From Streptomyces eurocidicus (lineage in GTDB: Bacteria > Actinomycetota > Actinomycetes > Streptomycetales > Streptomycetaceae): DNA of 64,000 nt. Every line of letters starts with the position of its first letter. Positions within the stretch are counted from its first letter, which is position 1. The notes under the pieces were generated by a model, which had not been told where the DNA came from, ran no database searches, and was given only the letters and a program-made list of their open reading frames with translations. The stretch lies in contig NZ_LGUI01000010.1 of assembly GCF_002891295.1 (NCBI RefSeq), positions 62,001 through 126,000 on the forward strand. The letters are read 5' to 3'. Position numbers and translations under genes: made by a program. Shown piece after piece: positions 50,267 to 59,076 of this stretch.

Positions 50267-51580
50267 ATGACGGAGAGCGGCGCGCTCCTGGACGCGGCGG
50301 AGCGGATGACCCCTGCGGAGCTGGCCGCGTTGCAACGGGAGCGACTGCGGAGCACCCTGCGGCACGCCTACGAGAACGTGGGCTTCTACCGGCGGGCGTT
50401 CGACGCGGCCGGGGTGCGCCCCGAGGACTGCCGTTCGCTCGGCGATCTCGGCCGGTTCCCGTTCACCACCAAGGCGGATCTGCGCGACCACTACCCCTTC
50501 GGGATGTTCGCCGTGCCCGAGGAGCGGGTGCGGCGGATCCACGCCTCCAGCGGCACCACGGGGACCCCCACCGTCGTCGGCTACACCGAGCACGACCTCG
50601 GCGTCTGGGCCGACGTCGTCGCCCGGTCGCTGCGGGCCGCCGGGGCCCGGCCGGGCCACAAGGTGCACGTGGCCTATGGATACGGCCTCTTCACCGGGGG
50701 CCTCGGCGCCCACTACGGCGCCGAGCGGCTGGGCTGCACGGTGATCCCCGCCTCCGGCGGAATGACCGCGCGCCAGGTCCGGATCATCCAGGACTTCCGG
50801 CCGGAGGTCATCATGGTGACACCCAGCTATATGCTCACGCTGCTCGACGAGTTCGAGCGGCAGGGCGTCGACCCCCGGTCCACCTCGCTGCGCGTCGGCG
50901 TCTTCGGCGCCGAGCCGTGGACGGACGGGATGCGGCGGGAGATCGAGGAGCGCTTCGCGCTGGACGCCGTCGATATCTACGGGCTGTCCGAGGTCATGGG
51001 GCCCGGCGTCGCCCAGGAGTGCGTGGAGACCAAGGACGGGCCGCACATCTGGGAGGACCACTTCTACCCCGAGATCGTCGACCCCCTCACCGGTGAGGTG
51101 CTGCCCGACGGCGCCCACGGCGAGCTGGTCCTCACCTCACTCACCAAGGAGGCCACACCCGTCGTCCGCTACCGCACCCGCGACCTCACCCGGCTGCTGC
51201 CCGGGACCGCGCGCCCGGCCTTCCGGCGGATGGAGAAGGTCACGGGCCGCAGCGACGACATGATCATCCTGCGGGGCGTCAATCTCTTCCCCGCGCAGAT
51301 CGAGGAGGCCGTGCTGGGCATCCCCGGCGTCGCACCCCACTTCCAGCTGCGGCTGACCCGCGAGGGGCGCATGGACCACCTGACCGTGCGGGCCGAGGCG
51401 CGCCCGGAGGCGACCTCCGCGCAGCGCGCGGCGGCCGCCGGGGAGCTCGTCCGGCGGGTGAAGGACGGCATCGGGGTGTCGGTGGGGGTCGAGATCGTCG
51501 ACCCGGAGACGCTGGAGCGGTCGGTGGGCAAGATCAAACGGATAATCGACCTCAGGGGAAGGGGAAAGGACCGGGGGTGA
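50267..51580 (+). CDS. paaK: Phenylacetate-CoA ligase
   Basis: This is a 437-residue enzyme that converts phenylacetate, ATP and CoA to phenylacetyl-CoA, the first step of the aerobic phenylacetate pathway. It has the PaaK-type start (RLRSTLRHAYENVGFYRRAFD), the nucleotide motif ASSGTTGTPTVVGYT, YGLSEVMGPGVAQEC in the adenine pocket, and VTGRSDDMIILRGVNLFP-type hinge plus the catalytic Lys near KIKRIID at the end. The length is exactly typical. The ATG at 50267 follows GAGGGTGG; two GTG codons lie 6-9 nt upstream. The ring-epoxidase genes paaABCDE are not in the window. A PaaR-like operator precedes it. Confidence 0.92.
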   Translation: MTESGALLDAAERMTPAELAALQRERLRSTLRHAYENVGFYRRAFDAAGVRPEDCRSLGDLGRFPFTTKADLRDHYPFGMFAVPEERVRRIHASSGTTGTPTVVGYTEHDLGVWADVVARSLRAAGARPGHKVHVAYGYGLFTGGLGAHYGAERLGCTVIPASGGMTARQVRIIQDFRPEVIMVTPSYMLTLLDEFERQGVDPRSTSLRVGVFGAEPWTDGMRREIEERFALDAVDIYGLSEVMGPGVAQECVETKDGPHIWEDHFYPEIVDPLTGEVLPDGAHGELVLTSLTKEATPVVRYRTRDLTRLLPGTARPAFRRMEKVTGRSDDMIILRGVNLFPAQIEEAVLGIPGVAPHFQLRLTREGRMDHLTVRAEARPEATSAQRAAAAGELVRRVKDGIGVSVGVEIVDPETLERSVGKIKRIIDLRGRGKDRG

Positions 51581-51652
51581 GCGGCCCTCACGGCGGGAGG
51601 GCGGGGCGAAGGCGAGAGGGCCCACGGGGCGGGCGAGGCGGGGCGGGCGTGG

Positions 51653-51764
51653 GGCCCCACAGGCAGGGGCCCCCACGGGCAGGGCCCCACAGGCAAGGGG
51701 TCCCACGGACGGAGCCCCCACGGATGGGGGCTCTACGGACGGGGGCTCCACGGGCAGGGACCCC
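51653..51764. repeat. Degenerate 14-17-bp tandem repeats
   Basis: About seven units with core CCCCACGGGCAGGG (variants CACAGGCAGGG, CACGGACGG, CACGGATGGGGG) fill the space between the convergent paaK and acyl-CoA ligase genes. Confidence 0.65.
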
Positions 51765-51773
51765 GTACGCCCC

Positions 51774-53279
51774 TCATACGCCGTAGCGTTCCCTCAGCTC
51801 CCGTTTGAGGATCTTGCCGCTGGCGTTCCGGGGCAGTTCCGCCGTGAACACCACCCGCTTCGGCGCCTTGAAGTGGGCGAGCCGCTCCCGCGCGTGGGCG
51901 AGCAGTTCCTCCTCCGTCACCGGCGCCCGGACGACGACCACGGCCGTGACGGCCTCGATCCAGCGCTCGTCGGGCAGCCCGACGACGGCGGCCTCCACGA
52001 CGGCGGGGTGCGTGTAGAGGGCGTCCTCCACCTCGCGGGAGGCGACCAGCACTCCCCCGGAGTTGATGACGTCCTTGATCCTGTCCACGACGGTGAGGTA
52101 GCCCTCGGCGTCGCGGACGGCCATGTCACCCGAGTGGAACCAGCCGCCCCGGAACGCCTCCTCGGTCTCCTCGGGGCTGTTCCAGTAGCCGTCGCACAAC
52201 TGCGGTGAGCGGTAGACCACTTCGCCCGGCGTACCGGCCGGCACCTCCCGGCCCTTCGCGTCCACGACGCCGGCCTCCACGAAGAGCACCGGCCGCCCGC
52301 ACGACGCCGACCGGCCGGCGTGCTCCTCGGGGCGCAGCACGGTGGTCAGCGGTCCCGTCTCGGTCTGCCCGAAGCAGTTGTAGAAGGCGAGCCCGGGCAG
52401 CCGGGCCCGGAGCCGTTCGAGGACGGGCACGGGCATGATCGACGCTCCGTAGTACGCCTTGCGCAGCCCGGAGAGGTCGCGGCCGGTGAACCCGGGATGG
52501 CGGGCGAGGTCGATCCAGACGGTGGGCGGGGCGAAGAGGCTGTCCACGCCACCGTTCTCGACCAGTTCGAGGAGGCGGTCCGGGTCGGGGGCGTCGATGA
52601 TCACGTTCTCGGCGCCGACCGCCAGGTAAGGCAGCAGGAAGACGTGCGTCTGCGCGGAGTGGTACAGCGGCAGGGCGTGGACCGGCCTGTCGGTCTCCTT
52701 GAGGTCGAGGGCGGTGATGGCGCTGGCGTACGCGTGCACGAAGGCGCGGTGCGTCATCATCGCACCCTTGGGCAGCGCGGTGGTGCCGGAGGTGTAGAGG
52801 AGCTGCGCCAGGTCGTCCGCCCCGGGACCGCCGACGGCGAGGACGGCCGTCCCGGGGCGGTCGGCCAGCCGTTCCAGCAGCGAGCCCGTGGCGTCCCGCA
52901 GGGGAAGGGCGCGTACGCCGCCGGGCAGGCGGTGCTCGAGGTGCGGGTCGGTGAGAACCAGGGAGCTGCCGGAATGTTCGAGGATGTGGCGCAGGTCGGC
53001 GCCGGTGAGGCGGTGGTTGACGGGGACGTGGACGAGCCCGGCGCGGGCGCAGCCGAGGAAGCCGATCAGATAGGCGTCGGAGTTGTGCCCGTAGGCGGCG
53101 ACGCGGTCGCCCGCGCGCAGGCCGGTGCCGAGGAGTGCGCGGGCGGCGGCGGTCACGGCGTCGTCGAGCTCGCGGTAGGTCCAGGCGCGGTCCTGGAAAC
53201 GGATGGCCGTGCGGGTGGGGGTGCGGGTGGCTGTGCGGTGGAGGATGCCGTCGACGGTGCTGGTGCGGGGTGGGGTCAT
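51774..53279 (-). CDS. Fatty acyl-CoA ligase (class I adenylate-forming)
   Basis: This is a 501-residue acyl-CoA synthetase. It has the AMP-binding P-loop YTSGTTALPKG, NCFGQTETGP for adenine/Mg, FHSGDMAVRDAEGYL for ribose and the catalytic Lys in NASGKILKREL. The architecture is that of medium/long-chain fatty acyl-CoA ligases or 4-coumarate-CoA-ligase-like enzymes. It is convergent with paaK and diverges from the Ser/Thr kinase gene. A cluster of three hairpins lies upstream. It probably feeds the same catabolic region, but there is no operon partner. Confidence 0.9.
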   Translation of the reverse strand: MTPPRTSTVDGILHRTATRTPTRTAIRFQDRAWTYRELDDAVTAAARALLGTGLRAGDRVAAYGHNSDAYLIGFLGCARAGLVHVPVNHRLTGADLRHILEHSGSSLVLTDPHLEHRLPGGVRALPLRDATGSLLERLADRPGTAVLAVGGPGADDLAQLLYTSGTTALPKGAMMTHRAFVHAYASAITALDLKETDRPVHALPLYHSAQTHVFLLPYLAVGAENVIIDAPDPDRLLELVENGGVDSLFAPPTVWIDLARHPGFTGRDLSGLRKAYYGASIMPVPVLERLRARLPGLAFYNCFGQTETGPLTTVLRPEEHAGRSASCGRPVLFVEAGVVDAKGREVPAGTPGEVVYRSPQLCDGYWNSPEETEEAFRGGWFHSGDMAVRDAEGYLTVVDRIKDVINSGGVLVASREVEDALYTHPAVVEAAVVGLPDERWIEAVTAVVVVRAPVTEEELLAHARERLAHFKAPKRVVFTAELPRNASGKILKRELRERYGV

Positions 53280-53314
53280 GGGCGGGGTTCTCCCCTACCC
53301 GCCCCTTCCCGTAA

Positions 53315-53398
53315 CCGGGGGCTTCGCCCCCGGGCCCCCCTTTTTCCGCGCTTCGCGCGGTGTCCTCAATCGCCGGACGGGCTGATTTCAGCCCGTCC
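53315..53398. repeat. Three consecutive hairpins including a dispersed Streptomyces element
   Basis: CCGGGGGC-TTC-GCCCCCGG (53315-53333), CCGCGC-TTC-GCGCGG (53346-53360) and an 11-bp stem (53375-53385 with 53388-53398) follow one another. The stretch TGTCCTCAAtCGCCGGACGG recurs, with one base changed, at 59041-59060. They lie between two divergent genes, not after one. Confidence 0.75.
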
Positions 53399-53502
53399 CA
53401 CCACTACCGGCAGCACTCCCTCCGTCTTCAAGCCGCCCCTACCGGCCGCCATACTGGACGGGCCGGGGGATGCACGCGACGCGACGGGGGCGGCGGCGAG
53501 GG

Positions 53503-55803
53503 ATGGTGGAATCCAGGCTGATCCAGGGTCGGTACGAGCTGCTCGACCGGATCGGGCGAGGCGGCATGGGCGAAGTGTGGCGCGCCCGTGACACCTCGCT
53601 CGGGCGGCAGGTCGCGGTCAAGTGCCTCAAGCCGATGGGGCCCCGGCACGAGCACTCCTACCTGCGGGTGCTGCGCGAGCGGTTCCGGCGCGAGGCGCGG
53701 GTCGCGGCGGCCCTCCAGCACCGGGGCATCACCGTCGTGCACGACTTCGGCGAGTCCGACGGCGTGCTGTTCCTCGTCATGGAGCTGCTCGACGGCCGTA
53801 ACCTCAGCGAGCTCATGGACGACAACCGGCGGTACCCGCTGCCCGTGCCGGAGCTCGTCGACATCGCGGAGCAGGTCGCCGCGGCCCTCGACTACACCCA
53901 CCGGCAGGGCGTCGTCCACCGGGACCTCAAGCCCGCCAACGTGATGCGGCTCGCCGACGGCGGCGTGAAGATCTGTGACTTCGGCATCGCCCGGCTCGGT
54001 GACATGGGCTACGGCTCCGCCTCGTCCCTCTCCTCCCGTCTCACCGGTACCGGCATCGCCATGGGCACGCCGCATTACATGTCGCCGGAGCAGATCGGCG
54101 GCGGTCAGGTCGACCAGCGCAGCGATCTGTACTCGCTGGGCTGTGTGCTGTACGAACTGGCCACGGGCGCTCCGCCCTTCGACATGGACGACGCCTGGGC
54201 CGTCCTCGTCGGCCACCGGGACCGGGCGCCCCGGCCGCCGCGCGAGCTGTGCCCCGAGCTTCCCGCGCCCCTTGAGGGCATCATCCTCGACCTCCTCGCC
54301 AAGGACCCGGACGACCGGCCGCCCGACGCCGCCGACCTGCACGCCCGGCTGCTCGCCCTCGGCCCGGCCGCCCACGCCGGCACCCTGCCCCGGCCGCTGC
54401 CCGGGATCGCGCCGCGGCCGCCGCGCGCCTCGGTGCGGCTGCCCGACCCGCCCCGGCTGCCCGGCTGGGCGAGGAACATGACCACCGGTTCCAAGGCGAC
54501 CGGCCCCGGCCCCCGGCCGGTCCTGCCGCCCGACCCCGTGGTCTCCCTGACCGGCGCCTGGACCGGCGTCGCCGCCGGAGCCCTGACCGGTCCGCCGGCC
54601 AAGGGCGGTGCCGGCGGCCGGTCCGCCGTCGTCGAACTCCCGTCCCCGGAGGTCCTCACCCGGCTCGCCGGACGGCACCAGGAGGCGCTGCGGCTCGGCC
54701 GGCTGGGCCGCTGGGCCGAGGCCGGCGAGGCCCACCGGGGCGTCGCCGCCGAGCGGGAGCTCATCCTCGGCCCCGACCACCCCGACACCCTGGCCAGCCG
54801 GTACGAGGCCGCGTTCACCCTCAGCCGGCAGGGCCGTACGGGCGAGGCGCTGCGGGAGTACGCCCGCGCGGCGGCCGGCCGGGAGCGGGCGCTGGGCCCC
54901 GACCACCCCGACACGCTGGCCGCGCGGCAGGAGACGGCGTACGTCCTCGGGCAGCTCGGCAAGCACGTTGAGGCCCATCAGGTGTACGTGGCGGTGCTCG
55001 CCGCCCGTGAGCGCACCATGGGCCCCGACCACCCCGACACCCTCCGCTGCCGCCACAACCTCGCCTTCAACCTCGGCCGGCTGGGCCGGCCGGAGGAGGC
55101 GTACGGCATGGCCCGCGACGTCGCCGCCGCCCGCGCGCGCGTCCTCGGCGCGAGCCACCCGGACACCCTCGTCACCCGCTACGAGGTCGGTTACGCGCTG
55201 GGCCGGCTGGGCCGCTGGACCGACGCGCTGCGGACCTATCACGAGGTCGCCGCCGCCCGGCAGCGGGTGCTGGGCGCGGAGCACCCCGACACCCTCGCCG
55301 CCCGTTACGAGGCGGGCATCTGTCTCGGCCGGCTCGGCCGCAGCGGGGAGGCCCTGAAGCTCTTCCGCGAACTCGTCGACGAGCGCACCCAGGCGCAGGG
55401 CCCCGACCACCCCGACACCCTGCGCGCCCGGCACTGCCTCGGCGTCAACCTCGGCCGCCTCGGCCGCTGGGAGGAGGCGCTGGCCGAGGCGCGCGACGTC
55501 TGCGCGCTCCGCGAAGGTCTGCTGGGCGCCGACCACCCCGAGACGCTGGTCAGCCGTCGCGAGATCGCGGTCGGGCTCGGCTGGCTCGGCCGTTGGAAGG
55601 ACGCCCTCGTGCTCTACCGCGAGGTCGCCCAGGCCCGCCAGCGCGTCCTGGGCGCCGACCACCCGGACGCCCTGACCAGCCGTAACGACGAGGCCCACTG
55701 CCTGGAGCAGCTCGGCCGCTCGACCGAGGCCGTCGAGCTCTACCGCCAGGTGGCGGCGGTCCGGAGGGCACGGGCGGGGCGGGGACAGCCGCACGGGGGC
55801 TGA
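53503..55803 (+). CDS. Ser/Thr protein kinase with C-terminal TPR array
   Basis: This is a Hanks-type protein kinase of about 766 residues. The kinase domain (about 1-275) has the glycine loop GRGGMGEVW, Lys in VAVKCLKP, HRDLKPANVM, DFGIA and GTPHYMSPEQ. A Pro-rich linker of about 100 residues follows, with no transmembrane helix, so it is cytosolic. The C-terminal half is at least eight tetratricopeptide units of exactly 42 residues, each with a LGPDHPDTL-like start and R-E-A-LG-LGR core, similar to kinesin-light-chain TPR_12 arrays. ATG 53503 (GGCGAGGG upstream) is preferred to 53470. The array probably docks substrate or partner proteins. The DNA is correspondingly a 126-bp tandem repeat. 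Confidence 0.88.
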   Translation: MVESRLIQGRYELLDRIGRGGMGEVWRARDTSLGRQVAVKCLKPMGPRHEHSYLRVLRERFRREARVAAALQHRGITVVHDFGESDGVLFLVMELLDGRNLSELMDDNRRYPLPVPELVDIAEQVAAALDYTHRQGVVHRDLKPANVMRLADGGVKICDFGIARLGDMGYGSASSLSSRLTGTGIAMGTPHYMSPEQIGGGQVDQRSDLYSLGCVLYELATGAPPFDMDDAWAVLVGHRDRAPRPPRELCPELPAPLEGIILDLLAKDPDDRPPDAADLHARLLALGPAAHAGTLPRPLPGIAPRPPRASVRLPDPPRLPGWARNMTTGSKATGPGPRPVLPPDPVVSLTGAWTGVAAGALTGPPAKGGAGGRSAVVELPSPEVLTRLAGRHQEALRLGRLGRWAEAGEAHRGVAAERELILGPDHPDTLASRYEAAFTLSRQGRTGEALREYARAAAGRERALGPDHPDTLAARQETAYVLGQLGKHVEAHQVYVAVLAARERTMGPDHPDTLRCRHNLAFNLGRLGRPEEAYGMARDVAAARARVLGASHPDTLVTRYEVGYALGRLGRWTDALRTYHEVAAARQRVLGAEHPDTLAARYEAGICLGRLGRSGEALKLFRELVDERTQAQGPDHPDTLRARHCLGVNLGRLGRWEEALAEARDVCALREGLLGADHPETLVSRREIAVGLGWLGRWKDALVLYREVAQARQRVLGADHPDALTSRNDEAHCLEQLGRSTEAVELYRQVAAVRRARAGRGQPHGG

Positions 55804-55879
55804 CGGAGGGGCGGTGCGCGTGAGCCGGAGGTGTACGAGCGCGTCGTCGCGGACCACCGCACCCCGGGACCGGCTCCAC

Positions 55880-55978
55880 CCGTCCGCCCGCCCATACACC
55901 CATCCGCCTGTCCGCCCGCCTGTCCGCCCGTCCGTCCACCCGCCCGTCCGCCCGTCCACCCGTCCACCCGTCCACCCG
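55880..55978. repeat. Pyrimidine-rich minisatellite (4/8-bp units)
   Basis: About 100 bases of CGTCCACC and CGTCCGCC units, cleanest at the right end (three CCGTCCAC in tandem), occupy the gap between the kinase gene and the flavoprotein gene. The strand is almost purely C/T with G. It is prone to slippage and probably variable between strains. Confidence 0.8.
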
Positions 55979-56048
55979 GGCCGAATTCATCTGACGCATC
56001 ATCAGAAACCTCTTCCCTCGACCGGCGGGCTGCGGCATCCTGCCGCCC

Positions 56049-57161
56049 ATGCAGACGGAGCTGAGCCGGCGACTGGGCATCGAACACGCGGTCTTCGGCT
56101 TCACCCCCTTCCCGGCGGTGGCCGCCGCCATCAGCCGCGCCGGCGGGCTCGGCGTGCTCGGGGCCGTGCGCTACGCGGACCCCGGCGCCCTCCACCGCGA
56201 CCTCGACTGGATCGAGGCCCGCACCGGCGGCCGGCCGTACGGACTCGACGTCGTCATGCCGGCGCGGAAGGTCGAAGGGGTGACCGAGGCCGATGTCGAG
56301 GCCATGATCCCGGACGGCCACCGGCGGTTCGTGGAGGAGACGCTCGCCCGGCACGGCGTCCCGGGGCTCGGCCCCGGCGACCGCTCGGGCTGGCGCATCA
56401 CGGGCTGGATGGAGGACGTGGCCCGCGCCCAGCTCGACGTCGCCTTCGACCACCCGATCGCCCTGCTCGCCAACGCGCTCGGCCCGCCGCCCGCCGATGT
56501 CGTCGCCCGCGCGCACGCCCACGGGATCCTCGTCGCCGCGCTGGCCGGCAGCGCCCGGCACGCGGTCCGGCACGCCGAGGCGGGCATCGACATCGTCGTC
56601 GCCCAGGGCTACGAGGCGGGCGGCCACACCGGGGAGATCGCCACCATGGTGCTCACCCCCGAGGTGGTCCACGCGGTCGACCCGCTGCCCGTACTGGCCG
56701 CCGGCGGCATCGGCGGCGGCGAGCAGATCGCCGCCGGCCTCGCCCTGGGCGCCCAGGGCGTCTGGCTCGGTTCCCTCTGGCTGACCACCGACGAGGCCGA
56801 GCTGCACTCACCGGCCCTGACCGCCAAACTCCTGGCCGCGGGCTCGGGCGACACCGTCCGCTCCCGCGCCCTCACCGGCAAGCCCGCCCGCCAGTTGCGC
56901 ACCGCCTGGACGGACGCCTGGGACGACCCCGACGGCCCCGGCCCCCTCCCCATGCCGCTCCAGGGGCTGCTCGTCGCCGAGGCCCTCTCCCGGATCCAGC
57001 GGTACGAGGCCGCACCGCTGCTGGGCACACCGGTCGGCCAGATCGTCGGCCGGATGACCTCCCGGCGCCCCGTACAGGCCGTATTCGACGAGCTCACCAG
57101 GGATTTCACCCGGGCGGTGGCGAGGCTGGGGCGGATCGCGGGCGGGACGGAGGGGGCGTGA
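56049..57161 (+). CDS. Nitronate monooxygenase-like FMN enzyme
   Basis: This is a 370-residue TIM-barrel flavoprotein of the nitronate monooxygenase/2-nitropropane dioxygenase group (NAD(P)H-dependent flavin oxidoreductases). It shows the SRAGGLGVLG start of the FMN site, VVAQGYEAGGHTGEI and PVLAAGGIGGGEQIAAGLALGAQGVWLGS, which form the phosphate-binding site. It may oxidise nitronates or reduce enoyl-type substrates; several such proteins are annotated in steroid and fatty-acid catabolic clusters. It lies 277 bp upstream of an acyl-CoA ligase on the same strand. Confidence 0.87.
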   Translation: MQTELSRRLGIEHAVFGFTPFPAVAAAISRAGGLGVLGAVRYADPGALHRDLDWIEARTGGRPYGLDVVMPARKVEGVTEADVEAMIPDGHRRFVEETLARHGVPGLGPGDRSGWRITGWMEDVARAQLDVAFDHPIALLANALGPPPADVVARAHAHGILVAALAGSARHAVRHAEAGIDIVVAQGYEAGGHTGEIATMVLTPEVVHAVDPLPVLAAGGIGGGEQIAAGLALGAQGVWLGSLWLTTDEAELHSPALTAKLLAAGSGDTVRSRALTGKPARQLRTAWTDAWDDPDGPGPLPMPLQGLLVAEALSRIQRYEAAPLLGTPVGQIVGRMTSRRPVQAVFDELTRDFTRAVARLGRIAGGTEGA

Positions 57162-57438
57162 CGGAGCGGGCGGCGACGCGGTGGGCCGTACGGGGCGGGC
57201 CGGCGCCGACGGCGTCCACCGGCGGATCGAGGGCTTCGCGTGCGAGAGCGCCGTCACCCCCGGCGCGGCCGCCGGCTCCCGGAACACGGCCGGCCCGCCA
57301 CGACGGCCCGGAGCGGGCCGGGCCCTCGCGGTGCCCGGCGGAGCGTGACCGCGCCGACCGGGCACCGACCGGCCGGGCCCCGAGCGAGTTCCGGCCGGGC
57401 GGCACCCGCCCGGCACGACCGAGAGGACGGACCACGCC

Positions 57439-58986
57439 ATGCCCCAACCACCCAACGGCTTCTGGGCCCTGGCCGCCGCCGACCCCGGCCGTGCCGTCCT
57501 CACCACCCCCACCGGCGGGACCTGGACCGCGGGCCGGCTGCACTCCGCCGCCAACCGGCTCGTCCGCGGGCTGCGCGAAGCCGGTCTGCGGGCCGGGGAC
57601 GCCTTCGCCGTCCTCCTCCCGAACGGCGTCGAACTCCTCACCGCCCACCTCGCCGCCACCCAGGCCGGCCTCTACCTCGTCCCCGTCAACCACCACCTCG
57701 TGGGGCCCGAGACCGCCTGGATCCTCGCCGACTCCGGAGCCCGGGTCCTGATCGCCCACGAGCGTTTCGCCGCCACCGCGACCGCCGCCGCGGACGAGGC
57801 CGGCCTGCCCGCCGCCCGCCGCCACGCCGTCGGCGACATCGCCGGCTTCCGCCCGTACGCGGACCTCCTCGACGGCCGGCCCGGCACCCCGCCACCGGAC
57901 CGCACGCTCGGCTGGGTCATGAACTACACCTCCGGCACCACCGGCCGCCCCCGGGGCATCCGCCGCCCCCTGCCGGGAAAGCCCCCGGAGGAGTCCTACC
58001 TCGGCGGATTCCTCGGCATCTTCGGCATCAAGCCCTTCGACGGCCATACGCACCTGGTCTGTTCACCGCTCTACCACACGGCCGTGCTCCAGTTCGCCGC
58101 CGCGTCCCTGCACCTCGGCCACCGCCTGGTGGTGATGGACAAGTGGACGCCGGAGGAGATGCTCCGCCTGATCGACGCCCACCGGTGCACCCACACCCAT
58201 ATGGTCCCCACCCAGTTCCAGCGGCTCCTGGGCCTGCCCGAACGGGTCCGCGGAGGCTACGACGTGTCATCGATGCGCCATGCCCTGCATGGCGCCGCGC
58301 CCTGCCCGGACCACGTCAAACGCGCGATGATCGACTGGTGGGGGAACTGCGTCGAGGAGTACTACGCGGCCAGTGAGGGCGGCGGTGCGTTCGCCACCGC
58401 CGAGGACTGGCTGAAGAAGCCCGGAACCGTCGGCAAGGCATGGCCCATCAGCGAACTCGCGATCTTCGACGACGACGGGGAACGGCTGCCGCCGGGCCGG
58501 CTCGGCACCGTCTATATGAAAATGACGACCGGAGGGTTCGCCTACCACAAGGACGACGCCAAGACCCGGGAGAGCCGCATCGGCGACTTCTTCACCGTCG
58601 GCGACCTCGGCCACCTCGACGAGGACGGCTATCTCTTCCTGCGTGACCGCAAGATCGACCTGATCATCTCCGGCGGCGTCAACATCTACCCCGCGGAGGT
58701 CGAGTCCGTGCTCCTCGCCCACGAGGCCGTGGCCGACGCGGCCGTCTTCGGCGTCCCGCACGACGACTGGGGCGAGGAGGTGAAGGCCGTCGTCGAACCC
58801 GCGGAGGGGCATGCGCCCGGGGCGCGGCTCGCGGAGGAGCTTCTCGCGCACTGCGCGGGGCGGTTGGCGGGGTACAAGCGGCCGCGGTCGGTGGAGTTCA
58901 TCGCGGCGATGCCGCGGGATCCGAACGGGAAGCTGTACAAACGGCGGCTGCGGGAGCCGTACTGGAACGGGGGGCGGGGGCGGTAG
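57439..58986 (+). CDS. Acyl-CoA synthetase (FadD-type)
   Basis: This is the third acyl-CoA ligase of the region, 515 residues. It has the P-loop YTSGTTGRPRG, EYYAASEGGGAF for the adenine pocket, FTVGDLGHLDEDGYL for ribose binding, the hinge LIISGGVNIYPAEVE and catalytic Lys in DPNGKLYKRRL. The pattern LPGKPPEESYLGGF after the P-loop is common in ligases linked to cholesterol or bile-acid side-chain activation (FadD17/FadD19-like), but this is only suggestive. The ATG at 57439 is preceded by GAGAGGACGG. It may be co-transcribed with the upstream flavoprotein gene. Confidence 0.89.
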   Translation: MPQPPNGFWALAAADPGRAVLTTPTGGTWTAGRLHSAANRLVRGLREAGLRAGDAFAVLLPNGVELLTAHLAATQAGLYLVPVNHHLVGPETAWILADSGARVLIAHERFAATATAAADEAGLPAARRHAVGDIAGFRPYADLLDGRPGTPPPDRTLGWVMNYTSGTTGRPRGIRRPLPGKPPEESYLGGFLGIFGIKPFDGHTHLVCSPLYHTAVLQFAAASLHLGHRLVVMDKWTPEEMLRLIDAHRCTHTHMVPTQFQRLLGLPERVRGGYDVSSMRHALHGAAPCPDHVKRAMIDWWGNCVEEYYAASEGGGAFATAEDWLKKPGTVGKAWPISELAIFDDDGERLPPGRLGTVYMKMTTGGFAYHKDDAKTRESRIGDFFTVGDLGHLDEDGYLFLRDRKIDLIISGGVNIYPAEVESVLLAHEAVADAAVFGVPHDDWGEEVKAVVEPAEGHAPGARLAEELLAHCAGRLAGYKRPRSVEFIAAMPRDPNGKLYKRRLREPYWNGGRGR

Positions 58987-59041
58987 CCGGGGGCGGTGTG
59001 CCCTGCGGGCGGCCTTTTCCCCACCCCGCCCCTTCCCGAAT

Positions 59042-59076
59042 GTCCTCAAGCGCCGGACGGGCTGAAAATCAGCCCG
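59042..59076. repeat. Second copy of dispersed hairpin element
   Basis: TGTCCTCAAGCGCCGGACGG continues into CGGGCTGA-AAA-TCAGCCCG (59058-59076), matching the element at 53361-53398. It lies after the acyl-CoA ligase and touches the stop of the convergent regulator gene, so it may terminate both. Confidence 0.75.

Noticed and set aside
53428..55959. An 843-codon minus-strand frame opposite the Ser/Thr kinase with Gly/Thr/Asp repeats at its start
   Set aside because: The repeat peptide is just the translated minisatellite and the rest mirrors the kinase/TPR gene.
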